Source: Cyprinodon diabolis (taxonomy: Eukaryota > Chordata > Actinopteri > Cyprinodontiformes > Cyprinodontidae). Taken from it: a stretch of 64,000 nucleotides of DNA. Below are positions 1-11,470 of the stretch, in pieces. The DNA lies in assembly GCA_030533445.1 (NCBI GenBank), contig CM060072.1, forward strand, positions 25,194,609 to 25,258,608, read 5' to 3'. The number at the start of each line of letters is the position of its first letter. Position 1 is the first letter of the stretch. A program made the position numbers and the translations under genes. Under the pieces are notes generated by a model. The model was not told the origin of the DNA and did no database searches. It saw nothing but the letters and a program-made list of their open reading frames with translations.

Positions 1-1009
1 AGAGCTTGGAAACAGGCAGGAGCATTTGTAAGACCGAAAGGCATGACCAAATATTCGAATTGGCCTATGGGTGTCTTAAATGCTGTTTTCCAATCATCTC
101 CTTCCCTTATTCTAAGGAGATGATAGGCGTTTCTTAAGTCGAGTTTGGTGAACACTGTCGCTCCTTGGACAGGTTCAAGAGCTGATGCTAGTAGTGGTAG
201 GGGATACTTATTTTTGACGGTTATTTGATTCAATCCTCTGTAGTCTATACAGGGTCGGAGGGAACCGTCCTTTTTTCCAAAAAAAAAGAAACCAGCACCA
301 AGAGGGGATGAAGATGGTCGAATAATACCCGCAGCAAGTGACTCATTGATGTACTTTTCCATGGTTTCACGCTCAGGTTTAGAGATATTGAATAATCTAC
401 TACTGGGGAGGGGAGCTCCTGGTAAAAGATCAATGGCGCAGTCATATGGTCTGTGAGGTGGAAGAGACGTCGCACTGACCTTACTGAAGACTGGAGCCAA
501 ATCATGATACTCGGGAGGAACAGAAGAAGGTCAGGAGAGTCCATCTCCCCCCTACCTTTAGGGGACTGAATAGCAGGAGCCACAGAACGTAGACATGAGA
601 CGTGACAGGAAGTGGACCAAGACTCAATGTGGCGTTCAGCCCAGTTGATATGGGGGTTGTGACGTTCCAGCCACTCGAATCCAAGCACCAGGGGAGAACA
701 TGCTGAAGGAAAAACAAAAAATGTTAGGGTCTCACGATGGTTTCCAGAAATAAGAAGCTCTAAAGGTCGTGTCTGATGAGTGACTTGATGCAGCTTCTTC
801 CCATCAATAGCTGAAACTCTGAGAGGTTTATCCAAAGGGGTAGTCTCAATCCTCAACTGCTGAACCAGGCTAGAATCAATGAGATTTCTCTCACAACCTG
901 AGTCTATGAAGGCTGACAAAGTGAGAGTCTGATCAGAAGCAAATAAGGTTGCAGGTAACAGTAAGTGAGGAGATTTCTCAGATTTTAGATGGTCCGTCAG
1001 CTTCCTCAA
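1..1009 (-). pseudogene. Ty3/gypsy pol fragment: protease and reverse transcriptase start, frameshifted
   Basis: On the minus strand this is the pol part of a gypsy-type LTR retrotransposon, running off the left edge. An aspartic protease comes first: FIDSGC carries the D-S-G active site, about 36 residues into the frame that opens at 1009. Near 510-540 the sense frame shifts, and the remainder of the 1009-245 frame is nonsense. The true frame resumes and shows reverse-transcriptase motifs, YRGLNQ near 215-235, LDLRNAYH near 130-150 and MPFGLTNAP near 25-50. The YxDD box, RNase H and integrase would lie outside the window. The gag frame overlaps this one at 1006-1009 with a relative -1 shift, as is common for gag/pol of this superfamily. 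With at least two disruptions the copy is dead. The superfamily is certain; the exact clade is not. Confidence 0.9.
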
Positions 1010-2066
1010 ATCCTCTGACGGACCCCGGCTTTTGATTTAGCCGGACATGTAGCAATAAAGTGGCCAGGCTCACCACAATACAGACACAGATTCCCCTTGA
1101 ATCTTCGCTGTCTTTCTTCGTGGGAAAGCCGTGTGGGTTCAATCTCCGCTCCTTCTGTGGATGGGGAAAAAAGGTGATTGGCATGAACAGGAGCTGGAGA
1201 AGATTGACTCTTAACCCTGGGTCTGGTACTGGGCTCTGGGGATCCAGAAAAAACAGAAGCATTGTTAGATGCAGGAACAGCAACAGAAAAATTTAGGCTT
1301 CTTTGCCTTGAATTGTTTCTAGTTCGGAGTCTGTTATCCAACCGGATGGTTAACCTGATTAGATCTTCCAAACTAGCTGGTTCGTCAATTGTGGCGAGTT
1401 CGTCTTTGATGTTTTCATTTAAAGCCTTAAAATAGGCACTTTTAAGTGCGCACTCATTCCAGCCTGAGGCTTTAACCCGGAAGTCAATGGAGAACTCCGC
1501 CACCGTCTGATTTCCCTGCTTCAGCTGAGCAAGGCTCGGGAGTCAATAGTTTTGTCAGAATCTTGATTGAAAACTTGAGAAAACTCAGTTAAAAATTCAG
1601 TAAAGGTACATGAAAAACTGGATTCAGAAGAAAACCTTGCCTCCGCCCATTCTAGAGCTTGACCGGTGAGTTGAGAGAGGATGAAGGCAATTTTCTTTTT
1701 ATCATTAGAAAAACTGACAGGAGAGTGTTCAAAAATCAAACGACACTGGAACAAAAACCCCTTGCATTTGTTTTGAATACCTGAAAATCTTTCAGGGAGA
1801 CTCGGACGGAACTCCGGAAGACACGTGACATATTCTGACCTTTGAGGCGGAAGTGGCTGTGAAACAGGAAATTGAGCTGGCCCCGCTCTGGAGTTAGCAT
1901 AGCTGAATTGACTGGTTAATTCCTGTAACATAATACTCTGTTGATCCAAAGGTGTCTTAAACTCACGGAGGGTGGAAAAATGATCTTGTAGAAACACTCC
2001 TTGCTCCTCAATCATCCTCCGGAGGTGATCTGCTGGGTTTTGTTGTTGGCCGGAGTGTTCTGTCAT
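1006..2066 (-). pseudogene. Ty3/gypsy gag, broken by a frameshift near 1505-1520
   Basis: Two consecutive minus-strand frames make up one gag polyprotein. The N-terminal part (2066-1521, about 180 codons) holds a capsid-like region with the hydrophobic stretch KKIAFILSQLTGQALEWAEA. The C-terminal part (1503-1006) ends in a zinc knuckle of the form C-x2-C-x4-H-x4-C (CLYCGEPGHFIATC). Gag packages the element RNA into cytoplasmic particles. The frame changes in the gap between the two parts, so no full-length Gag is encoded. The first ATG, at 2066, lies inside the final bases of the flanking LTR, leaving no visible primer-binding-site leader; translation may have started elsewhere. Confidence 0.88.
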
Positions 2067-2761
2067 GATGGGTTTTAAGTGTTTAAACCCACATGCAGAA
2101 CACCACAGGAAACGGGGTAAAAGTTTAACAGTTTATTGAGAGAGAAGCACACAGAATAATAATGAGCAGGTTCAGATACTGGTCCGGCACTGGAATCACT
2201 GAGGATCTGCAGAGATGGATTGTTTGGTTAGCCAGGCAGCGGTGATGATTTGTTTGGTGTTGATTCAGATTAATACCTTGATGAAGTTCAGACAGATCGC
2301 TGGAGAGTGGGAACCAATTGGGTCCAGAGACAGTGGGTTCAGCAGAGAGCACAGCAGCAGCAGCAGCAGCGTCTAGCTTCAGGCTAGAGATGTTCAGACC
2401 TTGATAAGATGTCCTAGCTCTCCCTTGAGAGCTGGCAGGGGGGTCCAGACTGATTATCTTCAGGTTTGGCTTCCAAGGGCAGGCAGGCAGGTTTCCAAGC
2501 AAAGCTCCTCCAGAGCTATAGCCTTCAGTCGGGCTTTCCTGTGAGCAGAGAAGACAGAGGCAGGTTAGAATCTTGTTACTCTCCTTGAGTAGACAGAGAT
2601 TCTCAAAGTGAACTGAGGCTCAGGTTCCGCTAACCAAAACTGGTCAACACTCCGGCGAAGAAGACAGGTCTGGCTGCTGCTTATGTAGGAGGTCTCCTGA
2701 TGGGCTGATGATCCTCAGGTGTGCTGGAGCGAGACAGGTGGCAGATCTCCAGATCCCAACA
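2061..2761 (-). mobile_element. 5' LTR of the gypsy element (LTR family A)
   Basis: The block lies directly upstream of gag and matches, at both ends and in many internal words, two solo LTRs at 21131-21894 and 56898-57647. On the + strand it begins TGTCATGATGGG and ends GATCCCAACA. It contains 'gttt(a)ttga' near its low-coordinate end, which on the minus strand is a CAATAAA polyadenylation signal, and a short CAG run near 2350-2371. The partner 3' LTR must lie left of the window. Confidence 0.8.
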
Positions 2762-2966
2762 ATATTCCTCATGTGTTTTGCATTATGGATGAAGAACTTC
2801 CCCAAAATGATAAATGTGTTTATCAGAAAGTGTTGTTATTGTCCATGGTTACACCATAGATGATGTTTATATCTAAAAACATTTTTAAAAAGAAGACATT
2901 TTAGAAAATGTCAGTCCAAAGTGCCTTAAAGTTCATGCATTGGAAAAATATATGGTCTGTTGTTTC

Positions 2967-3278
2967 TGTCAGGGCCCTCTGTTTAAATTTATTTTTAGTT
3001 TCTTTGATATTCTGTAGTTGTTTTCTGTGAGTTGGGTATTTCTTAGTTACTCTCTGTCGCCCCCTTGTGTCTGTTCCTTCCCCTTTGCTCCCTCCTAGCT
3101 GGTCCTATTCACACCTGCTCCTTATCAGCTCATTAGCCCATCCTTTGCTCAGTTCCCCATAAACATACACCAGTTCCTGTTTACAGATTACTTTTTTTGT
3201 TGCTGCCTCGTCTCTAGCTCCCTTCTCTACCCACTCATCTCTGCATTTGGGTCCTCAAAGCCTCCACCCAACTTGACA
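2967..3278 (+). mobile_element. Solo LTR, family B (short, 312 bp)
   Basis: It starts TGTCAGGG, ends TTGACA and is flanked by the perfect 5-bp duplication GTTTC (2962-2966 and 3279-3283). The text 'cacctgctccttatcagctcattagccc' followed by 'catttgggtcctc' recurs in the copies at 16281-16712 (reverse) and 43505-45456. It has no coding capacity. Confidence 0.75.
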
Positions 3279-4129
3279 GTTTCATTATAATCACAGAAAA
3301 TAATTGTGTTGTTCCAAAACTGAATCACTTCTGAATAAAATCACTGGATAAATTCCATGAAAGGTTTTGAAATTAACTTCTTTGGTATTCTTTGGAGCGA
3401 TTGAAAATGTTAGATACCTTAAGGGGTCCTTATGCCAACTGCATTGGCACTACAGTAGAAAACATGCTGCTCCCTGATCCTAGCTCCTTCCTAACAGTTA
3501 GCACTATTTGGATGATACTCATTATGGTGGCTGCAGACACACTTCTGCCTTTTCCATTTTATGTATTTACACTGAGTCCGACTCTGTTCTTTCCTTTATC
3601 CTCTTAGAACAAAACTGGCTAAAAGCTCATCTGTTTAACTGGTTCTTTCATAGAGAAACAACACATTGAGCTAGTTTAACATTAGTTTCTCTAATATAGA
3701 AATGTTTGGGATCAGATTCTTATGTTCCTTTGTCTCCTTGAACCCTCAGTCAAAAGCATCAGAAACTCGTTCACAATAAGTCTGGTTCTGCTGGAGTTTT
3801 CTCCCTGTTAAAGGGGAGTTTACAATTCCTCTGTCGCTGCATGCATGTTCAGTGTAAGGTTTCACTGCACAGTCAAGACAATGGAAGCAAATGTCCGCTG
3901 TTGCTAAATGTTCCTCCAGGAGAGACGAATTGCAATCATTTTTGCCCAAAAAATGTTTTGTTCCCTTCATACCATAGTTTCCAACCCTGGTCTGCCGTGA
4001 CCTCGGCCCTCACATGTTTTATTTGTGTCTCTGTTCGAGGACACCTGATTCAAATAATTGTTCCTCCTCAGCAGCCACCAAGTGCTGCTAAAGTAAGTTA
4101 ATCCTCCTTTCATTTAATTCGGGTGTGTG
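3279..4129. other. Unassigned DNA with a small L2 3'-UTR fragment
   Basis: No gene is visible. About 3765-3870 (+) resembles the 3' UTR of the L2-type LINE at 61541-63999: 'ggttctgctgga' then 'cctgttaaaggggagttt'. The remainder has no recognisable content. Confidence 0.5.
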
Positions 4130-4772
4130 CAGAGGCGTAGCCAGAAAATCCTAATGGGGTGGCCAGTCAATAACCAATGTACAATGAGGGGTGGCCGAAA
4201 GGTGCCAGAACCTCAGGGTCAATCTACACTGTTCCAACAGGAACAAGCACAACATCCATATTTTCTAAATAAAGACAAACGATACTTTCCTACAGCCTTT
4301 GTTAACAAATAGATGCATATATTTAAACATCCATGGCATCTAGATAAAAGGTACAGTGAACAAAATTCTTTTAGGTTTGAGTTCTTGGGCGAACATATTT
4401 TACATTGTCTTTGCATACTTTCATCAATAATCATTCTACAAAAAAACTATATTTAAATGTACTAATATCTACATTAAATTCATTTATAAGTTATTATTAA
4501 AGTAATTATTTATCTATGATTTCACTGAAGACACCTAGATGATTTGCAGAGACACATTATTTTCTCTTTACCCCATATACCGGTAACACAAAATCTAGTT
4601 CTGAAAAGAGCATGAATTCTGTATTTATCATCTTTAATGTTAGTATATTGATGTGCATAATTAACCAGTGTTTCTTTTGTCAAGTAATTGTTCAAAAGTG
4701 AAAAATGCCACCCTCTGGAGAAAAAAATTGTAGGGGTGGCCAATGATTGGCCCCCATCTAGCTCCGCCCCTG
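4130..4772. mobile_element. hAT-type non-autonomous DNA transposon with 8-bp target duplication
   Basis: The ends are imperfect inverted repeats: CAGAGGCGTAGCC on the left, and the right end reverse-complements to CAGGGGCGGAGC. An 8-bp duplication GGTGTGTG flanks the element (4122-4129, 4773-4780), as expected for hAT transposition. At 643 bp it has no transposase frame. Related remnants lie at 32227-32809 in the zinc-finger intron and at 42927-43019. Confidence 0.8.
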
Positions 4773-7700
4773 GGTGTGTGGCAGCAAAAAGACAACTAAA
4801 GCATACAGAACTGGGGTACCAGGTTCAAATGTGGCCAGCAGGGGGCAATGCTCCAGTTACAGTTGCACTTCTTTAATTGTATCTGAGATCATTTCCTCCA
4901 ACTTAACATTAGTCAGAGTTAACCGAAACTTTAACAAAGAAATCTGTGCAACACCGGATCCTAGTCTACACAAATACTCATCCAGACACGTTACTGGTAG
5001 TCATTCCTTCACAGTAACAGAAGAGGCTCTTTAAAAACCTTTGTCAGCTTAAAATGATTCACTGGCCACTTCTTAAACAGAAAGAAAGATAAAATACCTC
5101 ATCACACCCCCGAATGAAATGGGAGTGACTCATTATGACTGGTATCCAGATGTTAATATGCAGTTTAAACAGGTGCAGACAAAACCCTCACACAGCAGAT
5201 TTATCAGCACTGTTCAACTCACTAAAGTAGCTTAAATTTTTCAGATGAAGCTGTTCTCCTGCCAGCATGAAAAAGTCAAAGGAGATGCCCTGTCTGCCTT
5301 TCTGGAAGGTATCTTAAACATTGAAAGGCATGTGAAACCGGAGAAAGCTTTGGACAGTCTGTTCTCAGGAGCACAAAGAAACACCAAAGTCAACATATCC
5401 AAATAGCTAGCAGATGAGGAAGCTGTGCATTCTGAGCCAGATCCTCATTAAATATTATTTAGGTAAAAAAAATATATAATTGCTCACTCCAATTGAAGGT
5501 TTTTATATGTAATTGTTCTTCCAAAGAATGTGATTTATATCAGTTATAATAGTTCCTTCTACAGAACTTTGTAATCCTCACACCCACAAAAAAATAAATA
5601 AAAAAAATTGAAATGAAGAATTACAGAACTTGACTCAACTCCAAAGGGAAACGTTTTTTAAAGAGAAGACCATAAATTAACGTCCTGAAGCTTTTTTATT
5701 GTATAAACTATAAAGAAGCCTTAAAATTGAGCATTAAATATTTCTCAGAATGATGTCACAAGGAGCCTCGTAAGAAGGTTGAACACAAGAAAATACAGAG
5801 ATGCACAACAAAAAAAAAGCATGACAGGATAATAAATGCCCATTATAAAAGCTCATATCATCTCAAAGTTTTTTTGGGATAAAATGTCTTTATCTGCTTT
5901 TTAAACCCATCCAGAGAGTGCAACCTCCAGGGGAGGATAAGCACTGCATTCCACAGTCTGGGTAACTAAAACGTCTTGATTCAATGACCTATGACTACAG
6001 GAAGACGTACGTATTTGAATCAAATCAAAAGTACATGAAGTAGTCGGTCCACGTAAAGCCCTGAAGGTTTAAACTAAACCTAGACCACTTGAAACATGAT
6101 TTATGGTTCTGTTTGAGTGAGTCAGTAATCGTCAGAGTTTTAAAAAACCCTAAACATGAGTCAGCTCCTTTTTACTGAAACAAGTAAACAGAACACTGTA
6201 AAAGTCATTTTGAGATGCCTTGTTTACTCCAGTTCCAGTTGTTTTGAGATTTTGAAAAAAAAAGAATGGCTCTTAGTATCTGTTTTAAATGAGTCTTTTC
6301 AAGAAGCCTTAATCAACAACATAACTATATTTCTGAGGCTACACTTCTAGGTTATTATGATTAAATTATTAGGTCCAGTTGCTTGATGTTTTTTTTTTTT
6401 TTTTTTTTGTCTCTACTTAATGTTTAGTTCACAAATTGAACTTTTGCTGATTAACTGTATAATCCGGGCCTATGGGGTACTGTTATAATGTTACGGTGCA
6501 TATTTTCTGTTGTTTTGCTTTTTTGCATTTCATATTAGATCTTTTAGTTTTACAGCATTTGTTTGAAACCATTCTAGTGCTGCTTTAAGTGGTTAAAAAG
6601 TGGCTATTGTAGTTGAATTTTCTTTTTGGTTCAAACAGTGCATGCTGGCTCAGGCTTTATTAATCATAGCAGCAGTTGTGGTATAAATGCACCTCAGTAG
6701 TGATTCATCCTGTCCTCTGCTTGTTCTGGGCTTTGGTATGCAACCGCCTTGAACTGAAAAGGTTCAGCCACCTTGGAGACTTTGACCCCAAAATGCAAAC
6801 ATGTAAATGATTTGCAGAACAGACGTTTGGGACCATGAGGGGTGTAATTAAAAAAAATAAGAATGTTGAGTTAAACCATGAGCTGGAGACATGCATGTAA
6901 TGAAGGCTCTAGGGTGAGATAATTTGTAAGGTTTCAAACAACAGACCTCATGTACTTCTTTTTACTGTGCCAGGAAACGCCTTCAGCTTCTTACTGAAGA
7001 CCCTTGCAAAAAAAATCCATAATGCTCCAGAGGGAAAAAAATGTATGACAGCTGGAAAAAAGCAGTGGATTCTGGAGCTGCTCCAGACCAGAGATGACAC
7101 CACATCCAGCAGCAAAACAGATGGAAAAAAACACACCCATCTTACTGCAGTTAGGAAAGAACACATTTGGCCAACAAGAGTCAGCTCTTTATTTCAGTTT
7201 AAAGGACAGACTTTTCTAAACATACCAAGCAACTAGTCAAGAATCACGAGATTAAATAAGGTGTAGAAATGACACTCATAAAATAAAATCAGAGTAGTTT
7301 TCTTCTTCCCATTTTCCTATCCTTGAAGCCACAATCTATTACCATACAAAGTATATGCATAAAATATACAAGAAAACTCAAGAGAATTCAAGAAATAAAT
7401 ATTTCTTTCCTACCAAATATTTTCACAAAAAAACCCTTCTAAAATCCATATTAGATAAGAATCATTGAAACTTAAAATACATCTCTGATCATCCACCCTT
7501 CTGCCATACCTTTCTGTAAAAATTAATTTATCTTACGCCTATCATGTGTATTTATAGGACAAGGCTTTATTTTGCATCTGTTAAAATATTATCCAGTGTA
7601 TATAACACTTTTTTTTTTTAAATTTGTACTACAGAATTAGGCCAAAACTCTTGCATAAACTGGATTCATAACCACTCTTTATTACCACAGCATTTTAAAC

Positions 7701-8576
7701 CGGCTTAAACAAACTGTTTTTAAATAAGTTTCGATCTTTATTCCTTTCAGTGTTTTTATATGTGTATGAAAGATATCATTCTCATACAGCTTGGCTGAGG
7801 AGATACTGTATCTCTGTCAACAGTGAGGGACTTCCTGGTTAAATAAAGTAAATCAGCTCAATAAACAACAACTTTTTATCCAAGGAGCAGATTTTCAGGA
7901 AGGCAGTCGTTTCAGTTCTGTTTTGGCACTTTGCTACAGAAAACCACCAGATCAAAACTGTTCATCTCCTTTTCTCTGTCCTGTCTCAGATTTAAGTAGA
8001 GATCAGACTCATTGAGAGCTGTTTTAAACGAAACTTCGTTTTCTTTACACTCTTGTATACAAAATGACAAAATAAATCTGTCTAAGTCTTGTTAGGATGT
8101 AAACCCCCAAATTCTGGGCTCCAGTTGAACCATCTGTTTAATCAGTAGTTTGTCTTTCTTTGTGTGGGTATTTCTCAGCTTAGTCTTTAGTAATCATACA
8201 CAGATTTCTCCAGAGGTCTTTTTGATGTATGACAAAGATCCCCCAGAGGTAAGGTAAGGTATTCATCCCTCATTCATTAAAGATGTTTATAGAAGAAAAA
8301 TGGGCCTAGCATCACTACAGTAAAATCTTCCTGCTTTTTATTTCTATTCGTAATAAAGCGCTTCCTTAAACAAAGTGTTTTTCAAGCTGCACCACCAATG
8401 GGTAGATGAATATGACCAGCTAGATATGATAAGGAGTCAATGAACCCTGTTTCCTCCTTTTTTCAGATACTCAATCTCCCTACAGTTAATGAACTTCAGC
8501 AGCAATGAAGCATTTCATGAGTCTTTATTCCTCTGAGTGTCCAATCTTTCAGTTTGTTTGTTTGATCCCTGACTAT
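4773..8576. other. AT-rich intergenic DNA downstream of lrrn4cl
   Basis: No convincing gene is visible. It contains a poly-T run near 6388-6408 and a weak LINE-like stretch at about 5880-6065, which resembles fragments coding on the minus strand in other fish LINEs. A 29-bp word at 6217-6245 recurs at 12069-12097 with one mismatch. The 3' UTR of lrrn4cl must begin just below 8577. Confidence 0.5.
5245..5406 (+). CDS. Unrecognised 53-codon reading frame
   Basis: An ATG immediately follows a pyrimidine-rich AG ('aaatttttcag'), which would be a usable splice acceptor. It opens a frame reading MKLFSCQHEKVKGDAL and ending NISK-stop. The composition (GAA, AAA, GTC, CTG, GCC codons) is more coding-like than the surroundings. 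I do not recognise it. It could be a relic exon, a transposon piece or chance; open frames of this length are common by chance. Confidence 0.15.
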   Translation: MKLFSCQHEKVKGDALSAFLEGILNIERHVKPEKALDSLFSGAQRNTKVNISK

Positions 8577-9242
8577 TCATGTATGGACATGCATGGCCTC
8601 TTTTCTCTTTTGCCTCCTGCGCCTACACAGCAGAACAACCAGCAGAATCAGCAGCAGGAGTCCCAGAGCCCCCCCGATGAGGCCCGCTGTCAGAGGGAGG
8701 CTGCTGCTGCTCGGCTGGTACTCCATACAGGACTTATTGCTTTCCCCAGCTTCGTTTGCAGCGACCACACAGACCTCCGCTTTGTGGTCTATCTGGCCTA
8801 ACACTGCGCTCCTGTGGTCCTCGTCAAACATCTTCTTCTCTCCTCCAACTGTCACAAAATAAGCTGTGATAAAGGAATTTGGTGCACACCACTGAACTAC
8901 AACTTCTGAACCGTTCCAGGATACAGATTGTAGCTTGGGAGGTTCCGGACGCTCATTAGGCAAGGTGGAGCCCTGGCAGAGGCAGCCAGAGGAGGCAGCC
9001 AGTTCCTCACAGCGGGGTTGTTTCTCACGGCAGGGGTTGTAGTCGCACCTTTTAGGAATTCCAGTATTAGTAGGCACTTTCATCAGGTCAGAGGAGGTGG
9101 ATGTATCATAATCGTAGTCAAACGTGGCAAGGTCGGGATCATAAGGAGGTATCCCTGTCCCTGCAGGTGTAAAGGGCAGTGGACAGTGACCCCTGATTGA
9201 AAGCAGACATACGATCAGGAAGGGGAGGGGCTGATTCCTCAT
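8577..9242 (-). CDS. lrrn4cl: LRRN4 C-terminal-like protein (LRRN4CL-like), single coding exon
   Basis: The product is a predicted 221-residue type I membrane protein, close to the 238 residues of human LRRN4CL. Residues 1-20 form a signal peptide. An acidic, tyrosine-rich stretch (about 35-47, DYDYD) follows, then a cysteine cluster at about 66-89 (CDYNPC...CLC). A fibronectin type III domain spans about 97-177 with the family words VVVQWCAP and VCVVAANEAG. A transmembrane segment lies at about 184-206, followed by a basic cytoplasmic tail (CRRRRQKRK). I place the start at 9242 rather than at the in-frame upstream codon at 9281, because a splice acceptor (TTTCCAG) ends at 9256, making 9281 intronic. 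Function is poorly known: a cell-surface protein related to LRRN4. The frame is intact and stops at TGA (8577-8579). Confidence 0.85.
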   Translation of the reverse strand: MRNQPLPFLIVCLLSIRGHCPLPFTPAGTGIPPYDPDLATFDYDYDTSTSSDLMKVPTNTGIPKRCDYNPCREKQPRCEELAASSGCLCQGSTLPNERPEPPKLQSVSWNGSEVVVQWCAPNSFITAYFVTVGGEKKMFDEDHRSAVLGQIDHKAEVCVVAANEAGESNKSCMEYQPSSSSLPLTAGLIGGALGLLLLILLVVLLCRRRRQKRKEAMHVHT

Positions 9243-9255
9243 GGCAGGCGATGAG

Positions 9256-11417
9256 CTGGAAATCATAAAAAAAAACTCCATCAGTGGATTTCATAAGCTG
9301 CTAATATTATTAGTGTTTATGAACAAACAATTTCCTCTACATTCCTTTTTTTACATAACCTGTAATCTATCCATCATATTTCATTTTATGATATTTGGAT
9401 TTTATGTGACAGACTCTAATAAATGTAACTTACATTAATATACATCCCTTTTACATTTAATCCTCTTTAATACAATCCACTGCATCCAATTTTCTTCTGC
9501 AAGTTTCTAAGAAGTAAATGTTGGAGCACTTTTAAATCATCACTGCAAAAATTTAAATGTAAGTAGGTCAATTTTTATGGAAATAAGTATATTTTCCCTT
9601 ATTTTAAGCAGATATGTAAGACAATTTGCCAATAGATGAAGATTATTTACATTTAGAATACAAATAAAAAAAAAACGTCTTCATTATCTTATTTCAAGAG
9701 TATAATATCTAGTTATCTTATTTTTAGGTTAATAATACTTATTCTATCTGAAGATCACCCTTTTACCAGATCAAGTCAAGAGCAAATACACCAAACTGCA
9801 AAGATTGTATTTAAATGAGTAAAAATTGCTTAAAATAAGTGTATTTACCCTTAATTTGAGTAGAAAAATAAGATGATCTGCCAATGAAATTAGCATTTTT
9901 ACCCTTAGAATAAGATAATTAGATAAGATGCACTTAAAATAAGAGACTGCGCTTGTTTTTTACTTATTTCAAATGTAAATAGTCTTATTCCATTGGCAAA
10001 GTGTCTCATTTATCTGCTCAATTCAAGAAAAAAAAAAAACTTATTTTAAGAAAAAAAAAAAAGACGTACTTATATTTACATTTTTGCAGTGCACCAGACA
10101 AATTTTTGCAGTGAAGGTTGAAAGATGGTACAAATGCAAACCTACCAGGATTCAAAGCAGCATCAGCAACAGCCAGATGCCCATTGGAAAAGTTTCTTAA
10201 ATAATTGTATTTATCCATTTGAGCAGGTTGCGAAGATAAACGGACAAAGGACTGCATATTTTTGCCCTCAAAATTATATAGTCTCATATTACACACTTGA
10301 AATAATATACTGATTTCTCTTATCTGAGAGTGAGAGTAGTGTAGATCACTTTGAAACCCTCTGACTTTAAAAAGTTTAATTCAATTGCACATCATATACA
10401 CTTTATCATGGAATGATAAAGTCTAGGGCTTTTAAATTCTGAGGCAAAGATTAAAATCTGTTGTTCAGAGATGTTTTCATTCCAAACTTATAAAGCTTGA
10501 CTCATACGGAACAAACTAAACATCACATTTCAGTTTCTATATGTGTTGATAAAGACTTAATTTTGCTCTATCATTATTTGTCGCATCAAACACTAAATCA
10601 AAAGAGAAATTACTTTTCTTTTTAAGCTGTATATTTTATATAAAATCCTGATGAAATACATTGAAGGTTGTGTTGTAAGGTGACAGAAACCAGCTAAATG
10701 TTTTTATACATTTGCAGACTTTTGTGCATTAAGGACTTGGATTCAGTTTATCTGTTATGGAACAGCCTTAAGAGGGACAAACTGTTCTATTCCTTGAATT
10801 CCTCTGTAACTATTTAAATGGCAAACAACAGAACAAACAGCAACAGATAAAACTGATTATTTAATGACAGGTGGATTTAATCGACCAATAAAAAGATCCC
10901 TAAGCCGTTTCAACAAATAATGTTGCACTATTTTGGCGTAAAGACGTAACAAACCAAGGACTCTTAATTAGCTGAAATGTATGACTCTGTCTGTGTTTTC
11001 TTAGTGATTTATTGACTTTTTTACAAGATAATTCAAGTAATCCTCATTTGTAAAGATTTGGAGCTGCTTCAATCTTAATCAGCATTCCAGGGAGTATTGC
11101 ACAACTGGTCCAAATGCCTGCACACCCAAGCAGAGAGCAAAGCGTGGTCAGCTGGATCTGATTACAGGAAAATGGAGGCATGGAGATCCCACATAAAGTG
11201 CACCTAAAATATGACCTGGCATGAGCTTTAGGAGAGAAATTATGTTAAACCTCATTCTAAAGGTTCTCTGATTTAATTTCCTCTGACTGTAAACACAATG
11301 AAAGCAAAGCAGGAGGTACTCAGGAATACCAATCTGCTGTCTTTTTGTGGTAAAGAAACTGCATGCATTTATAATAATAACTGAAACTATGCAAAACAAA
11401 AGGAGACATGAACTTAC
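9256..11417 (-). other. Inferred lrrn4cl intron 1, in the 5' UTR
   Basis: On the minus strand a consensus donor CAG|GTAAGTT lies at 11420-11411 and a polypyrimidine tract plus TTTCCAG acceptor at about 9275-9256. Splicing would leave 14 nucleotides of leader before the ATG at 9242. Apart from the palindromic repeat at 9541-10091 the intron holds nothing recognised. Confidence 0.5.
9541..10091. repeat. Palindromic 'cactgcaaaa' element, probably two overlapping copies
   Basis: Ends are inverted repeats: CACTGCAAAAATTTAAATGT on the left and its near-complement at the right end, finishing TTTTTGCAGTG. Blocks such as 'aataagtgtatttaccctt', 'ttgccaat' and 'tctgctcaa' recur in both orientations, so the strand can fold on itself. 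The internal arrangement looks like two copies in tandem or nested. It is non-coding. No clean target duplication was found. Confidence 0.6.
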
Positions 11418-11470
11418 CTGTTGCTTTAGATTGAGATCTTGACCTGAATGCAATCTGGGTTCCTTTGCTT
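11418..11470 (-). promoter_or_regulatory. Candidate noncoding first exon and promoter side of lrrn4cl
   Basis: The exon would end at the CAG before the GTAAGTT donor (minus strand). The upper limit is arbitrary because the transcription start is not visible. No clear TATA box is present. A C-rich run (about 11547-11557) lies just upstream in minus-strand orientation. Confidence 0.35.

Noticed and set aside
1..2066. Gag/pol frames as host (domesticated) genes
   Set aside because: The frames are broken at two or more places and flanked by the family's own LTR.
8505..8862. Plus-strand frames over lrrn4cl
   Set aside because: They are shadows of the minus-strand coding exon.
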